Source: JBNJFY01 sp051747265 (lineage in GTDB: Bacteria; Bacteroidota; Rhodothermia; Balneolales; Balneolaceae). From it: DNA of 64,000 nucleotides. The stretch lies in the NCBI GenBank assembly GCA_051747265.1, contig JBNJFY010000001.1, positions 496,001-560,000 on the forward strand, given 5' to 3'. Every line of letters starts with the position of its first letter. Position 1 is the first letter of the stretch. Of the stretch, positions 41,923 through 50,649 are shown in pieces. Position numbers and translations under genes: made by a program. The notes beneath the pieces were generated by a model. That model was not told the origin of the DNA. It made no database searches and saw only the letters and a program-made list of their open reading frames with translations.

Positions 41923-42846
41923 CTATTTACTACCGGCTTTAATTTCTTCGATCAATTCTTCCGCGCCCTGCTCAAATAGATTGCGCGCGGCTTGCACGCC
42001 CAGCTCTTCGGCGGCATCAATGGGGACTTGCAGCTTCACATCATAACGGGTGGATCCGTCCAGCGACAAGGCCACGCCATCGAATATTACCTCATCGTTT
42101 CCCACACGGGCATAGCCCCCCACCGGAGCACTGCAACCGGCTTCCATCTCATGCAGAAAGTCGCGTTCGATCTTGGTGCAAAGAGCGGTATGATCATGAT
42201 TTAACGGTTTCAACACTTCCATCATCTTCGCATCATCTTCCCGGATCATCACCGCCATGGCGCCCTGGGCCGGAGCGGGCACCATCCATTCCAAATATTC
42301 ACTAATGTGGTGATCTAGGTTGATGCGTTTGAGTCCGGCCGCCGCGAAAATGGCGCCTTGCCAATCGTTTTCTTCCAACTTTCGCAGACGCGTATTCACA
42401 TTCCCGCGGATGTCGGTCATCCGGTGACTGGGGTGGCGGTTCAACCACTGCGAACGGCGACGGTTACTTCCACTGGCTATCACCGCCTCAAAATCGTTTT
42501 GATCCAGAAAATCGGTTCCATCGGCAGCCACCAGTACATCGCGCGGATCCTCCCGTTCTAATACGGCGGCTACTACCAAGGGCAAGGGCTGATCGGTGGG
42601 TAGATCCTTGAAGGAGTGCACGGCGATATCGATGCGGTCACTTAACAAGGCATCGTCCAGTGCTTTGGTGAATACGCCCTTACCGCCCATCTCGGTCAGC
42701 GGAGTGGTCAGATCCAGGTCGCCTTCGCTCTTAACAAAAATAAGCTCGGTGTCATGACCGAGCTTTTCCAGTTGTCCTGCTACGGTGCGGGCTTGCCAAG
42801 TGGCCAGCTCGCTATCCCGGGTACCAATTTTGATCGGTCTATTCAT
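41923..42846 (-). CDS. hemC: Porphobilinogen deaminase (hydroxymethylbilane synthase)
   Basis: Polymerises four porphobilinogens to hydroxymethylbilane. It has 307 residues: IKIGTRDSELATWQA at the start, HSFKDLPT, SGSNRRRSQWL, DIRGNVNTRL, and the dipyrromethane-cofactor cysteine in EMEAGCSAPVGGYA (Cys238). All substrate-binding arginines are visible. It lies 23 bp downstream of hemA and six bp before hemD. Confidence 0.97.
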   Translation of the reverse strand: MNRPIKIGTRDSELATWQARTVAGQLEKLGHDTELIFVKSEGDLDLTTPLTEMGGKGVFTKALDDALLSDRIDIAVHSFKDLPTDQPLPLVVAAVLEREDPRDVLVAADGTDFLDQNDFEAVIASGSNRRRSQWLNRHPSHRMTDIRGNVNTRLRKLEENDWQGAIFAAAGLKRINLDHHISEYLEWMVPAPAQGAMAVMIREDDAKMMEVLKPLNHDHTALCTKIERDFLHEMEAGCSAPVGGYARVGNDEVIFDGVALSLDGSTRYDVKLQVPIDAAEELGVQAARNLFEQGAEELIEEIKAGSK

Positions 42847-42869
42847 GTGATCAATAAGATTTCAAACTG

Positions 42870-44204
42870 CTATTGACTGGATCCGTTTCGCTGGCTATTC
42901 CCATTTACATCCAACTTGAACATCTCTTCGACCACCTCGGTGATCTGATCATCCTCATAGTTATCGCGAAGATGCTCGATGGAGTGCGCCGCGATTTTGT
43001 TCACGATCCGGCGAGTCAGGTTTTCCACTTTGTCCAGATCTTCCTCATTCAGCTTGTTGCGGAAAAACTCAAACTCCTCATCCCGGATGTGATCAAACTT
43101 GTCGGTCAGCGCTTTAATGGTGGGAACCACACGCTGCTCATCCATCCAGGTTTTAAAATCGTCACACTCTTCTCGGGTAATGTCTTTCACCTTGGGCACT
43201 TCCTCTTCGCGCTTCTGGTAAGCTTCGTTGGTCACATCGGAGAGCATATCCATGTTGGCCAGTTTCACCTGATCCAACTTACCCACAGCCGGATCGATAT
43301 TGCGGGGCACGGACATATCCAGCATCACTTTGTCGCCCCCCCGTTCAATGGCTGGCTTCATATCATTGATACCGATAATCGGATCCGGGGCGCCGGTGGC
43401 TACAATGATCAGATCGGATTCGGCAATGGATTGGGCCAGACGCTCGTAATCGGCCACTTCCAGATCGTATTTATCAGCCAAAAACTCGGCTCGATCCCGG
43501 CTGCGGTTGATCAGGGTCAGCTTTCGCGCCCCCAGACTGATCAGGTTCTTGCAGGTCACCTTGCCGATCTTGCCGGTACCCACCAACAGGATGGATCTAT
43601 CGGTGATATCTTCAAACTGCTCGGTGGCAAACTTCACGCCGGCATAAGCCGTGGTGGCCGCTCCGTGTCCCAGAGAGGTTTCATTGCGCGAGCGTTTGTG
43701 TGCCCGGAATACATGTTGCATCAACCGGTGGAGCACGCCGCCTACCATATCACGTTCGGCGGCAAATTCGTAGCCTTCCTTGACCTGCTTGATGATCTGC
43801 AGATCACCCAGAATTTGGGAGTCCAGTCCGGTGGCTACTTCAAACAGGTGCTCGACGGCTTTCTCCCCGGTGAACTCAAATCCATATTCGTGGAATTCAT
43901 CCAGGGATCCGTCGGAGTAAGTGGTCAATAGTCGGATCAGTTCGTGGGTTTCCGCGTGCTCGGCGACAATTTCAGTCCGGTTGCAGGTGGACACAATAAA
44001 CAAGCTTTCCAGACCTTCTCTTTGGGCGGCATCCAGCAATTTCTCCTGTTGATCTACCTGCATGCTGAATTTCTCGCGTACAGGGATGGTCGCCTCCCAA
44101 TGATTAATGCCCACCACACAAAATTGATCCAACTGAGGTAATGACATCCGTCGTTGTGTTTGATCCTTGGTCAAAGCTGGTTTTGATTCGCTATTAATTG
44201 CCAT
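42870..44204 (-). CDS. hemA: Glutamyl-tRNA reductase
   Basis: Reduces Glu-tRNA to glutamate-1-semialdehyde with NADPH, the first committed step of haem synthesis. It has 444 residues. The catalytic cysteine is in VSTCNRTEI (Cys74). GLDSQILGDLQIIKQVK, the Rossmann motif LVGTGKIGKVTCKNL and the C-terminal helical dimerisation domain are present. A start at residue 20 (MSLPQLDQF) would also fit the family; I keep 44204 because it lies only six bases after hemH. The tail from about 430 is Asn/Ser/Gln-rich. Confidence 0.96.
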   Translation of the reverse strand: MAINSESKPALTKDQTQRRMSLPQLDQFCVVGINHWEATIPVREKFSMQVDQQEKLLDAAQREGLESLFIVSTCNRTEIVAEHAETHELIRLLTTYSDGSLDEFHEYGFEFTGEKAVEHLFEVATGLDSQILGDLQIIKQVKEGYEFAAERDMVGGVLHRLMQHVFRAHKRSRNETSLGHGAATTAYAGVKFATEQFEDITDRSILLVGTGKIGKVTCKNLISLGARKLTLINRSRDRAEFLADKYDLEVADYERLAQSIAESDLIIVATGAPDPIIGINDMKPAIERGGDKVMLDMSVPRNIDPAVGKLDQVKLANMDMLSDVTNEAYQKREEEVPKVKDITREECDDFKTWMDEQRVVPTIKALTDKFDHIRDEEFEFFRNKLNEEDLDKVENLTRRIVNKIAAHSIEHLRDNYEDDQITEVVEEMFKLDVNGNSQRNGSSQ

Positions 44205-44210
44205 TTCAGT

Positions 44211-45344
44211 TTATGAAGTCATTGCGGTCTGTTCGCCTTCAACGGGCACTAGGTGCTCAATCTTATTGAATACTTCTTCTTGCAACGCCTGAATATATTT
44301 GGGGTGATCGTTGATCCCCGGCATTACAGCAATATTTTCCATTTCATAGCCTTCTTCTTCCAACTCCTCTTCGAGCTCTACCCCCAGTTCATAGAGGGTC
44401 TCAATGTGATCGGTAACGAAGGCGATGGGTACCAACAAAATATTTTTGATGCCGTACTCCGCGTGACGCATCACCAGATCCACGGTGTTGGGCTGCGTCC
44501 ACTTTTGCGGTCCTACCTTGGATTGAAACCCCAGCCAGTAATCTTCCTGACGTTCCCGGCGATCCATGACCGCTTCCATGGTTTCTTTGATCTCCACGGT
44601 GTAGGGATCGCCGCTTTCTACTTCCAGCAGGGGCGTTCCGTGCGCGGAGAAGATCAAGTGGGTTTTCTGTCGAGTATCATCATCCATTGCAGCCAGCGCT
44701 TCGTCGATGCGCTCATTCATGGACTGCAGGTAGTTCTCATTCAGGTGGTAATTCTTAACGTAATACTCTTCCCAAGGCAGCTCTTCGCCGAATTTGTCAT
44801 TGCGCACGGTTTCCCAATCACGAAAACTGCTGCCTGTGGTGGTCCAGGAAAACTGTGGATAGAGCGGAACCATCACGGCGTGGGTGATGCCGTCTTCCTT
44901 CATATCCTCCATGGTGGTGTCCGCGAAGGGCAGCCAGTAGCGCATACAGGTGTACACCTTCACAAACTGATCGGGGAGTTCTTTTTTGAGCGATTTTTCC
45001 AGGGCGCGCCGCTGTCGCTCAGTCAAACCGTTAATCGGTGAGCAACAGGTGGATACTTCTTTATTCTTGCGATTGAAGCAGTGCTTGTTGCCTGTGCATC
45101 CTTTGGGGCAACCGTTGATCTCTTTGTAATCCTCGGCCACATTGGGCGCCCGAAATTTGGAGATGATTTTCGCGAATTGATTTTGCCAAAACCCGCCACC
45201 CAGCTTGATGATATCTTCATCACGAAACAGGTTGTATAAAAAATCACGCACGTTATTCTCATGCGTAGGTCCGCCCAGGTTCATCAGCACAATGCCCAGG
45301 CGCATTTCCGAGTTTTGCGGAGTACTATTCATCTGTTCTGCCAT
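44211..45344 (-). CDS. hemH: Ferrochelatase with internal cysteine-rich insert ([2Fe-2S] class)
   Basis: Inserts Fe2+ into the porphyrin (protoporphyrin IX or coproporphyrin). It has 377 residues, longer than the 310-340 of ordinary bacterial enzymes. Core motifs are GIVLMNLGGP, TCMRYWLPFADT, SAHGTPL (catalytic His region) and FVTDHIETLYELG. Between residues 78 and 105 lies an insert with Cys79, 83, 89, 100 and 101, which fits the class of ferrochelatases with an internally bound [2Fe-2S] cluster. It is the first gene of the hem operon (H-A-C-D-E-F-B-L). The N-terminus is Gln/Asn-rich and probably flexible. Confidence 0.94.
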   Translation of the reverse strand: MAEQMNSTPQNSEMRLGIVLMNLGGPTHENNVRDFLYNLFRDEDIIKLGGGFWQNQFAKIISKFRAPNVAEDYKEINGCPKGCTGNKHCFNRKNKEVSTCCSPINGLTERQRRALEKSLKKELPDQFVKVYTCMRYWLPFADTTMEDMKEDGITHAVMVPLYPQFSWTTTGSSFRDWETVRNDKFGEELPWEEYYVKNYHLNENYLQSMNERIDEALAAMDDDTRQKTHLIFSAHGTPLLEVESGDPYTVEIKETMEAVMDRRERQEDYWLGFQSKVGPQKWTQPNTVDLVMRHAEYGIKNILLVPIAFVTDHIETLYELGVELEEELEEEGYEMENIAVMPGINDHPKYIQALQEEVFNKIEHLVPVEGEQTAMTS

Positions 45345-45497
45345 TAGAGGGTAACGATCGTTTCATTGATAGTGGATTTTGACCCTTATCCACATCATCC
45401 ATCCAAGGCCTTTAAAAAACCGTTTTTTTATGAAGGAACTGTGAAGATGTCAGCTAGAATAACTCTAAATACGAATGTACAGGAATTCCCCACGGGA

Positions 45498-45684
45498 CAG
45501 TGTTCAGTGTCATCAGTGCTTCAGTGTATCAGTGCTTCAGAGGGTTTTTGCTGATGCACTATGATAGAATCGATTGTTTAGCTCAACGCTAGTATGGAAA
45601 GGTTTAATTACTAGCAATTACTCACTGTCACACTATATTCTGACACACTGAAGCACTGATGGCACTGACACACTGATACACTGT
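45498..45684. repeat. Inverted short-tandem-repeat arms, site 11 (CAGTGCTTCAG word)
   Basis: The left arm (45498-45540) has cagtgttcag, catcagtgcttcag and tgtatcagtgcttcag. The right arm (45621-45684) has cactgtcacactatattctg, acacactgaagcactg and cactgacacactg. It fills most of the 348-bp gap upstream of hemH; 45345-45497 shows no gene and presumably holds the hem promoter. Confidence 0.88.
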
Positions 45685-45692
45685 ACATTAAT

Positions 45693-46106
45693 TCATTGAT
45701 GATATGCCTCTACCTGTTCCCCGTTGTATAGATAGACCATATCGTTGTAAACGACTCTTGGTATCTCCGCATCGTGCAGATAGTAAAAACCAAATTCGAA
45801 CACATTGTCAATAAACTTGCTACTGTAAATGAGCCATTTCATCAGATCCTCTTGCTGAGAATCCATTTTTAGCGCTTGATGCAATTGCTTGTTGAGCAGC
45901 TTTCGCCAAGCCTTATTATCAAACGAAATATCTTCATCTAATCGGTACTGATAGGTGTTACTCAGCTTGATCCCATCTGATTTTATCATCTGATTGGGTG
46001 AGTCATCCAATGTTCCCTTCCAAGGATCCAATTCCTGTGCTTTGGTCTCAGCACCCACAAAACAGATAATACTAGCAACCATCGCTATCTTGATGAATTT
46101 ATTCAT
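45693..46106 (-). CDS. Secreted protein of unknown function
   Basis: A 137-residue protein from the start MNKFIKIAMVASIICFVGAETKAQ, a signal peptide cut near AKAQ/ETKAQ-E. An upstream in-frame Met at 46145 would add 13 residues before the signal. The mature part is mixed polar, with IKLSNTYQYRLDEDISFDNKAWRKLLNKQLHQALKMD. I recognise no family. Repeat sites 11 and 12 flank it on both sides, so the gene stands as an island. Its order with hemH upstream and the sensor kinase downstream gives no functional hint. Confidence 0.6.
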   Translation of the reverse strand: MNKFIKIAMVASIICFVGAETKAQELDPWKGTLDDSPNQMIKSDGIKLSNTYQYRLDEDISFDNKAWRKLLNKQLHQALKMDSQQEDLMKWLIYSSKFIDNVFEFGFYYLHDAEIPRVVYNDMVYLYNGEQVEAYHQ

Positions 46107-46205
46107 ATCTCGTATTCCCATCTCAATAATCATTGCAATCACCAATCTAAAAGATTACAACGACAATTATGGATTCCGGTTACAGAGCAGCTTCTGAGTT
46201 TAGTA

Positions 46206-46353
46206 TGACAGTGCTTCAGTGTTTCAGGTAGTATTTGCTAGCAATCGACACATTTTATCCTAGCGTATGTGCAAACAATCGATTAGGAAGTAGTGCAATA
46301 GCAATAACCTCTGAAGCACTGACACACTGAAGCACTGTTGGCACTGATCACTG
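46206..46353. repeat. Inverted short-tandem-repeat arms, site 12 (CAGTGCTTCAG word)
   Basis: The left arm (46206-46227) is gacagtgcttcagtgtttcag. The right arm (46309-46353) has cctctgaagcactg, acacactgaagcactg and ggcactgatcactg. The right arm contains the stop codon of the histidine-kinase gene (46348-46350, minus strand). Confidence 0.85.
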
Positions 46354-47733
46354 CTCTGCCGGTAGGCGAAATCGAAAGGTGGTCCCCTGCTCAATATTGC
46401 TGAGTACTTCGATTTTGGAATCGTGGGCGTCGAGAATGCTTTTGACTACGGACAGCCCCAGCCCTACGCCGCCCTTATCGCGCGACCGCGCTGTGTCGGT
46501 GCGGTAGAAGCGGTCGAAGAGGCGATCCAGGTGGGACTCGGCGATGCCGATGCCGGTGTCTTCAACCTCAATTTCTACTTCATTGTCTGGTTCGATGAGC
46601 TGATAGTGAACTTCAATCCGTCCTTTGCTGGTGTATTTGAGGGCATTGGAAATGAGATTTTCCAGGACCTGTTCCATCTTATCCGGATCTCCGACCACCA
46701 GTTGCTCATGCTGATCGATATTCAGTCGCAATCCTTTGGTCTGGGCCAGATCTTCATAGAGATCATACAACCGAACAGTGAGCTCACTCAAATCAAACAC
46801 CTTGCGCTGGATATAGTATTCGTCGGAATCGTAGCGCTGCAGCGACATCAAATCCTTAAACAACCGGTGAATCCGTTCCGCCTGTCCGTGTGCGTTGGCA
46901 ATATATTTTTCGCGCTTCTCCTCATCGGGCAATCCGGCTTCCAACATCTCCAAGCTGCCCATAATGGTGTGCAGCGGGTTGCGAATCTCATGCGTGATGT
47001 CGGCGAAGAACTGCCGCTGACGCTCATTGGCTTTTTGCAGCTCCCGGGCATCGTCACGCAATCGGGAGGCCATGCGATTCAGCGACTGCGCCAAGGTCCC
47101 GAACTCATCGCTGCGATCCAGCTTGATGCTCTCCTCGGTGTTGCCCGACGCGATCCGCAAAGCGGCCTCTTTGAGCTGTAATATCGGCTTGGAGATATAG
47201 CGGGCGAACCACATGCTGACCACAATCACGATCCCGATGGAGATAAACATCCCCGAATAGATGATCCAGCGGATGGTGGTAATCGGCTCATACATACGCT
47301 CGCGGTATTGACTGAGCTGCACAATATGATCCCCAATGCGCGTAAACGCCAAGATGATTTCGGGCTCATCCCGGCTAACAATTACCGGCTCTGTTTCGGC
47401 TTGAACCTGCTGACGCAAGCTGTCCGCCAGATACGCAGAGGCAAACGCTACTTCATTGGCCGTATAGGAATTGACCATCACGCCGGCGGTATCGTAAATA
47501 GCCAGTTGGTAGCCGGAGGCTTCGGCGATTTGAGCCAACGCCTGGTTGGTGATGGCTTCTTCGGACATATCTTCAAAGGTCAGCCCCATCCAAGTGGCGT
47601 CGCGTCGCATCTCCTTGACGCCCTCCTCAATCAGGTAGTTGCGGATAAACAGGATGGAGTAACTACTGATCGCGGTGATCCCGAAGATCAACAGCAAAAT
47701 AAACGTCCAGGCCAGTTTCGCGCGAATGTTCAT
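46348..47733 (-). CDS. Membrane sensor histidine kinase
   Basis: A 461-residue kinase. It has two membrane helices (about residues 8-28 and 155-178) around a periplasmic sensor domain, then a HAMP domain (WFARYISKPILQLKEAA). The HisKA box is FFADITHEIRNPLHTI (His248) and the ATPase domain has ENLISNALKYTSKG, DTGIGIAES, DRFYRTD and GVGLGLSVVKSI. I start at 47733 (MNIRAKLAWTF); an upstream ATG at 47766 would add residues encoded by a small palindrome. The partner response regulator is just upstream. The signal sensed is unknown. The stop codon is part of a repeat arm. Confidence 0.92.
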   Translation of the reverse strand: MNIRAKLAWTFILLLIFGITAISSYSILFIRNYLIEEGVKEMRRDATWMGLTFEDMSEEAITNQALAQIAEASGYQLAIYDTAGVMVNSYTANEVAFASAYLADSLRQQVQAETEPVIVSRDEPEIILAFTRIGDHIVQLSQYRERMYEPITTIRWIIYSGMFISIGIVIVVSMWFARYISKPILQLKEAALRIASGNTEESIKLDRSDEFGTLAQSLNRMASRLRDDARELQKANERQRQFFADITHEIRNPLHTIMGSLEMLEAGLPDEEKREKYIANAHGQAERIHRLFKDLMSLQRYDSDEYYIQRKVFDLSELTVRLYDLYEDLAQTKGLRLNIDQHEQLVVGDPDKMEQVLENLISNALKYTSKGRIEVHYQLIEPDNEVEIEVEDTGIGIAESHLDRLFDRFYRTDTARSRDKGGVGLGLSVVKSILDAHDSKIEVLSNIEQGTTFRFRLPAEQ

Positions 47734-47750
47734 AAGGCACCCGCCTTCGA

Positions 47751-47803
47751 GTGACCAGTGAGGCACTGGTCACAGCTATACGCTGGTGGCAGTGCCTCAC
47801 TGC
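47751..47803. repeat. Double palindrome between regulator and kinase genes
   Basis: GTGACCAGTGAGGCACTGGTCAC is near-palindromic at 47751-47773, and GCAGTGCCTCACTGC (47789-47803) is palindromic and complementary to its centre (cagtgaggcactg). The two can pair with each other or fold separately, in the 111-bp gap upstream of the kinase start. Confidence 0.6.
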
Positions 47804-47844
47804 AACCTTTTGGGCAACCAAACATGAACTCTGCAAGAAACATA

Positions 47845-48546
47845 CTACCCACCACGCAGTTCTTTACTGAGTCCATACCCCACTCCGCGATAGGTTTTAA
47901 TTACCGAGCCATCCTCTTCCAGCTTCAAGCGAATATTTTTTACGTGCACATCCACGGTGCGATCAAACACATATTTGTCATCACCGGAGATGCGTTCCAA
48001 AATCTCTTGACGAGTAAACACACGGGCTGGATTCCGAAAAATCATCTCCAATAGTTGAAATTCCGTGGAGGTCAACTCTACCGGTTCTTCGTCGCGGTAG
48101 ACTTCCTTGGATACCGTATCCAAATAGACATTCCCAAAGTGCAGCCAACGTTTGGTTTCCGGCCGGCGGCGACGCAGCAAAGTTTCGATCCGAGCCTTGA
48201 CCAGTTTCAGGCTCATCGGCTTGGAGATGTAGTCATCCGCTCCCAGTTCCAAGCCTTCGATTTCATCTTTTTCCTGATCTTTGGCAGTCAAAAAGATCAC
48301 CGGGATATCGTGCAAAATGGGATGCTCACGAATATTGCTGCACAACTCTTTGCCATCGATGTAGGGCACCATGATATCCAGCACGGCCAAGTTGATCTCC
48401 TCGGCATGCTCATGGATCAGCTCCATAGCCTTCTTGCCATCATGAGCCACCAGCACCTGATAGTCGTGCATCTCTAAAAAATTAGCCAGCATCTCGGCCG
48501 GCTCCTTCTCATCCTCCACCAATAAAATGGTATGTGATACGTCCAC
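47845..48546 (-). CDS. OmpR/PhoB-family response regulator
   Basis: A 233-residue two-domain regulator. The receiver has Glu11-Asp12, the phospho-acceptor Asp57 (AVLDIMVPYIDG), and FLTAKDQ with the conserved Lys. The winged-helix output has LTSTEFQLLEMIFRNPARVFTRQEILERI and RTVDVHVKNIRLKLE. It is transcribed with the downstream histidine kinase. Target genes are not evident. Confidence 0.95.
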   Translation of the reverse strand: MDVSHTILLVEDEKEPAEMLANFLEMHDYQVLVAHDGKKAMELIHEHAEEINLAVLDIMVPYIDGKELCSNIREHPILHDIPVIFLTAKDQEKDEIEGLELGADDYISKPMSLKLVKARIETLLRRRRPETKRWLHFGNVYLDTVSKEVYRDEEPVELTSTEFQLLEMIFRNPARVFTRQEILERISGDDKYVFDRTVDVHVKNIRLKLEEDGSVIKTYRGVGYGLSKELRGG

Positions 48547-48611
48547 GAAATTTGATTTTAGTCCTTAAATAGCTCTGCAGAGAATATATACAACTTCCAG
48601 CGGCAAATCAT

Positions 48612-48991
48612 TTAGGGTGTTGGTTATTAGTGTATTAGTTATTAGGGGTTTTTGCTTGATTTTTCGATACCAGGTCGTGTTTTGATTTTCGTTAATCGTG
48701 TAATCGTTAATTGTGATTGGTAACTACCTTTAGCATACCTTCTGAGCTTCATAGAAAGTGCGCGCGTAGGTGTGTTTTTGTCGTTGATAGTCCACGATAA
48801 AACGGATATTACAATTGGGGGATTGTTGCCATCCGCTCCGTTTCGTTCGCATTAATATATGTACTAGAGGCGGCCCCACTTTCTGATCGTTGTTCGATTA
48901 ACAATTAACGATTACACGATTAACGAAAATGGCCCCAAGGTTCTAAATGTGAGACTACCCCACTTCTCCTAATAACTAATACCCTAATCAC
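48612..48991. repeat. Nested inverted short-tandem-repeat arms, site 13 (TTATTAG outside, TTAATCG inside)
   Basis: Outer arms: ggttattagtgtattag (48612-48647 region) and ctcctaataactaataccctaatcac (48966-48991). Inner arms: gattttcgttaatcgtgtaatcg (48684-48719) and gattaacgattacacgattaacgaaaat (48886-48930). Two unrelated words are nested in one 380-bp site that fills the 441-bp gap between the response regulator and the small flagellar-side gene. The outer right arm holds the stop codon of the latter gene. Confidence 0.85.
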
Positions 48992-49185
48992 CCGTCTACA
49001 TCGAGTTTCCGGCCGGTATTGGGATCCTTACCGCCGTGATGCTTTGGGGATTCCTCCTTGTCCTCGGAATCCTTTTTCTTTTTGGATGGTTGATCGGACA
49101 CCGGTTCTATGGGACGATCTTTACGATCGGGCTCACGGGGCATATTGGGCCCGGATATTTCTGATATTTCGTCTTGTGGTACCAT
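48988..49185 (-). CDS. Small charged protein of unknown function
   Basis: A 65-residue, highly hydrophilic protein rich in Lys, Asp, Glu and Pro (KKKKDSEDKEESPKHHGGKD in the second half), with no membrane segment. It follows fliA by 30 bp in the same direction and may be the last gene of the flagellar transcript. No family recognised; the coding status is moderately likely. Its stop codon lies in a repeat arm. Confidence 0.45.
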   Translation of the reverse strand: MVPQDEISEISGPNMPREPDRKDRPIEPVSDQPSKKKKDSEDKEESPKHHGGKDPNTGRKLDVDG

Positions 49186-49215
49186 AACCTACTTGTCGGC
49201 AACCAGTTGCAAAAC

Positions 49216-49977
49216 CTAAGCGGTGGTCTGCTGCATGGATGAGCGCAGCTGCAATAGCAGTTTACCCACGATCTGGGAGATCCGCGCTTCAGTCAAATCT
49301 AGCAACTGGGCGATTTCGCTGAGCGTCAGATCTTCGTAATAGTAGAGGGCCAACACCAAACGGTCGCGATCTTTCAACTGCTTGATATGTGCTTTCAACT
49401 TCTGCTGTATACTATCCCGATCCAGCCCCGCATCCGGTCGTTCGATCTCTTGATCTTCAATCATATCGCTCATCTCGCGCCCTGATTCTTCATCATACAT
49501 CGTATAATCGAGCGAAAGGACCGATCGCTGCTGTACACTCATCAGCAGCTTGTAGTAATCATCGAGGCTAATATCCAGCTCGCCAGCTATCTCTTCATCG
49601 GTGGCTTCACGGCCCAGCTCTTGCGACAAGCGCTCCATCACCTGTTGCGCTTTTCCGTAGGTGGCTCGTTTTACCCGGGGCATCTTGTCAATTTTACGCA
49701 GGTAGTCAATCACATTTCCCCGGATCCGGTAATAAGCGAACGTATTGAATTTCACGTTTTGCTCGGGATCGTAGCCATCCAACGCTTGAAGCAGTCCCAT
49801 CACGCCGGCGCTTTCTAAATCCTCGAACTGACTGAGCGGAGTATCCGGGCGATTCACCTTACCCACAATGCTGCGTACCAAGGGCATCGCATTGGTGATA
49901 ATGGCATTGCGTAATCCCGGGGTGGGATCCTCACAATATGCTTCGACTAATTGTTGTAAGTCGTGCTTATCGCTCAT
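49216..49977 (-). CDS. fliA: Flagellar sigma factor sigma-28
   Basis: Directs RNA polymerase to late flagellar and chemotaxis promoters. It has 253 residues. Region 2 has FEDLESAGVMGLLQALDGYDP and NTFAYYRIRGNVIDYLRKID. Region 3 has KRATYGKAQQVMERLSQELG, and region 4 has DRLVLALYYYEDLTLSEIAQLL followed by LTEARISQIVGKLLLQLR. The match to FliA/WhiG-type factors, with the missing region 1, and the setting behind flhG secure the call. Confidence 0.93.
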   Translation of the reverse strand: MSDKHDLQQLVEAYCEDPTPGLRNAIITNAMPLVRSIVGKVNRPDTPLSQFEDLESAGVMGLLQALDGYDPEQNVKFNTFAYYRIRGNVIDYLRKIDKMPRVKRATYGKAQQVMERLSQELGREATDEEIAGELDISLDDYYKLLMSVQQRSVLSLDYTMYDEESGREMSDMIEDQEIERPDAGLDRDSIQQKLKAHIKQLKDRDRLVLALYYYEDLTLSEIAQLLDLTEARISQIVGKLLLQLRSSMQQTTA

Positions 49978-50060
49978 AAAGATCTGTTATCATTGCTTGA
50001 ACAATCATTGACGCAAATGGGAATTCTCAACTGGGAGCCTCAGAAATTTACGCAACTAAG

Positions 50061-50633
50061 TTACGAATACGCTCCCTGCTCTTCTCGTTCTTGTTGCCGG
50101 CGACGCTGTTCCTTATCCCTGCTTCGTTCCTCCATAATTTCACGAACGACTTCGGCGGCTTCAGGCGTTCCAGCCATTTCTTGGGCCTCATCCCGTAACC
50201 CATCATCGACTCCCGGTTCGATCCGATCATCCCTGGAGCCCGATTCATCTTTGGGAGTTACGCCTTCAGATGGCGACGGTTCTTCTCCATTGGTAGCCGG
50301 CTGCTGCATATTCGAACTAGTTGCTTCAGTTTGGGCTTGGGAAGAATCAGAAGCACTCGCGAATTCATTTTTAGGTTCTGCTTCTGTTGCGGGTGACGAT
50401 GAGGCTGTTGCGCTTTCCGACGCATCGGTCTGATCCGAATCAGCCTCTTCTGATTCCTCGTCCTCCTGTTGACCACGAATGACACCGGCCAGTGCCAGAT
50501 AGATCCGGTAAATAAAAACGGAACCCGCGAATACGATAGCGGCACGCAAAAAGGCTACTTCCGGGCTAACCCCACTGACCGTGAGACCCAGAAATAATAC
50601 CACAGACACCAATGCGAGCAGACGCAACGCCAT
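50061..50633 (-). CDS. Membrane protein with acidic low-complexity domain, flagellar cluster
   Basis: A 190-residue protein. Two N-terminal membrane helices (LLALVSVVLFLGLTV and FLRAAIVFAGSVFIYRIYLALAG) are followed from residue 54 by a cytoplasm- or periplasm-facing stretch very rich in Glu, Ser, Ala and Gln, and a short helical end (EVVREIMEERSRDKEQ). Not a recognised family. Its location between flhG and fliA, 16 bp from flhG, suggests a lineage-specific accessory of flagellar assembly. No counterpart is known to me in the usual flhF-flhG-fliA order. Confidence 0.6.
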   Translation of the reverse strand: MALRLLALVSVVLFLGLTVSGVSPEVAFLRAAIVFAGSVFIYRIYLALAGVIRGQQEDEESEEADSDQTDASESATASSSPATEAEPKNEFASASDSSQAQTEATSSNMQQPATNGEEPSPSEGVTPKDESGSRDDRIEPGVDDGLRDEAQEMAGTPEAAEVVREIMEERSRDKEQRRRQQEREEQGAYS

Positions 50634-50649
50634 CTAACTATTCCCTGAC

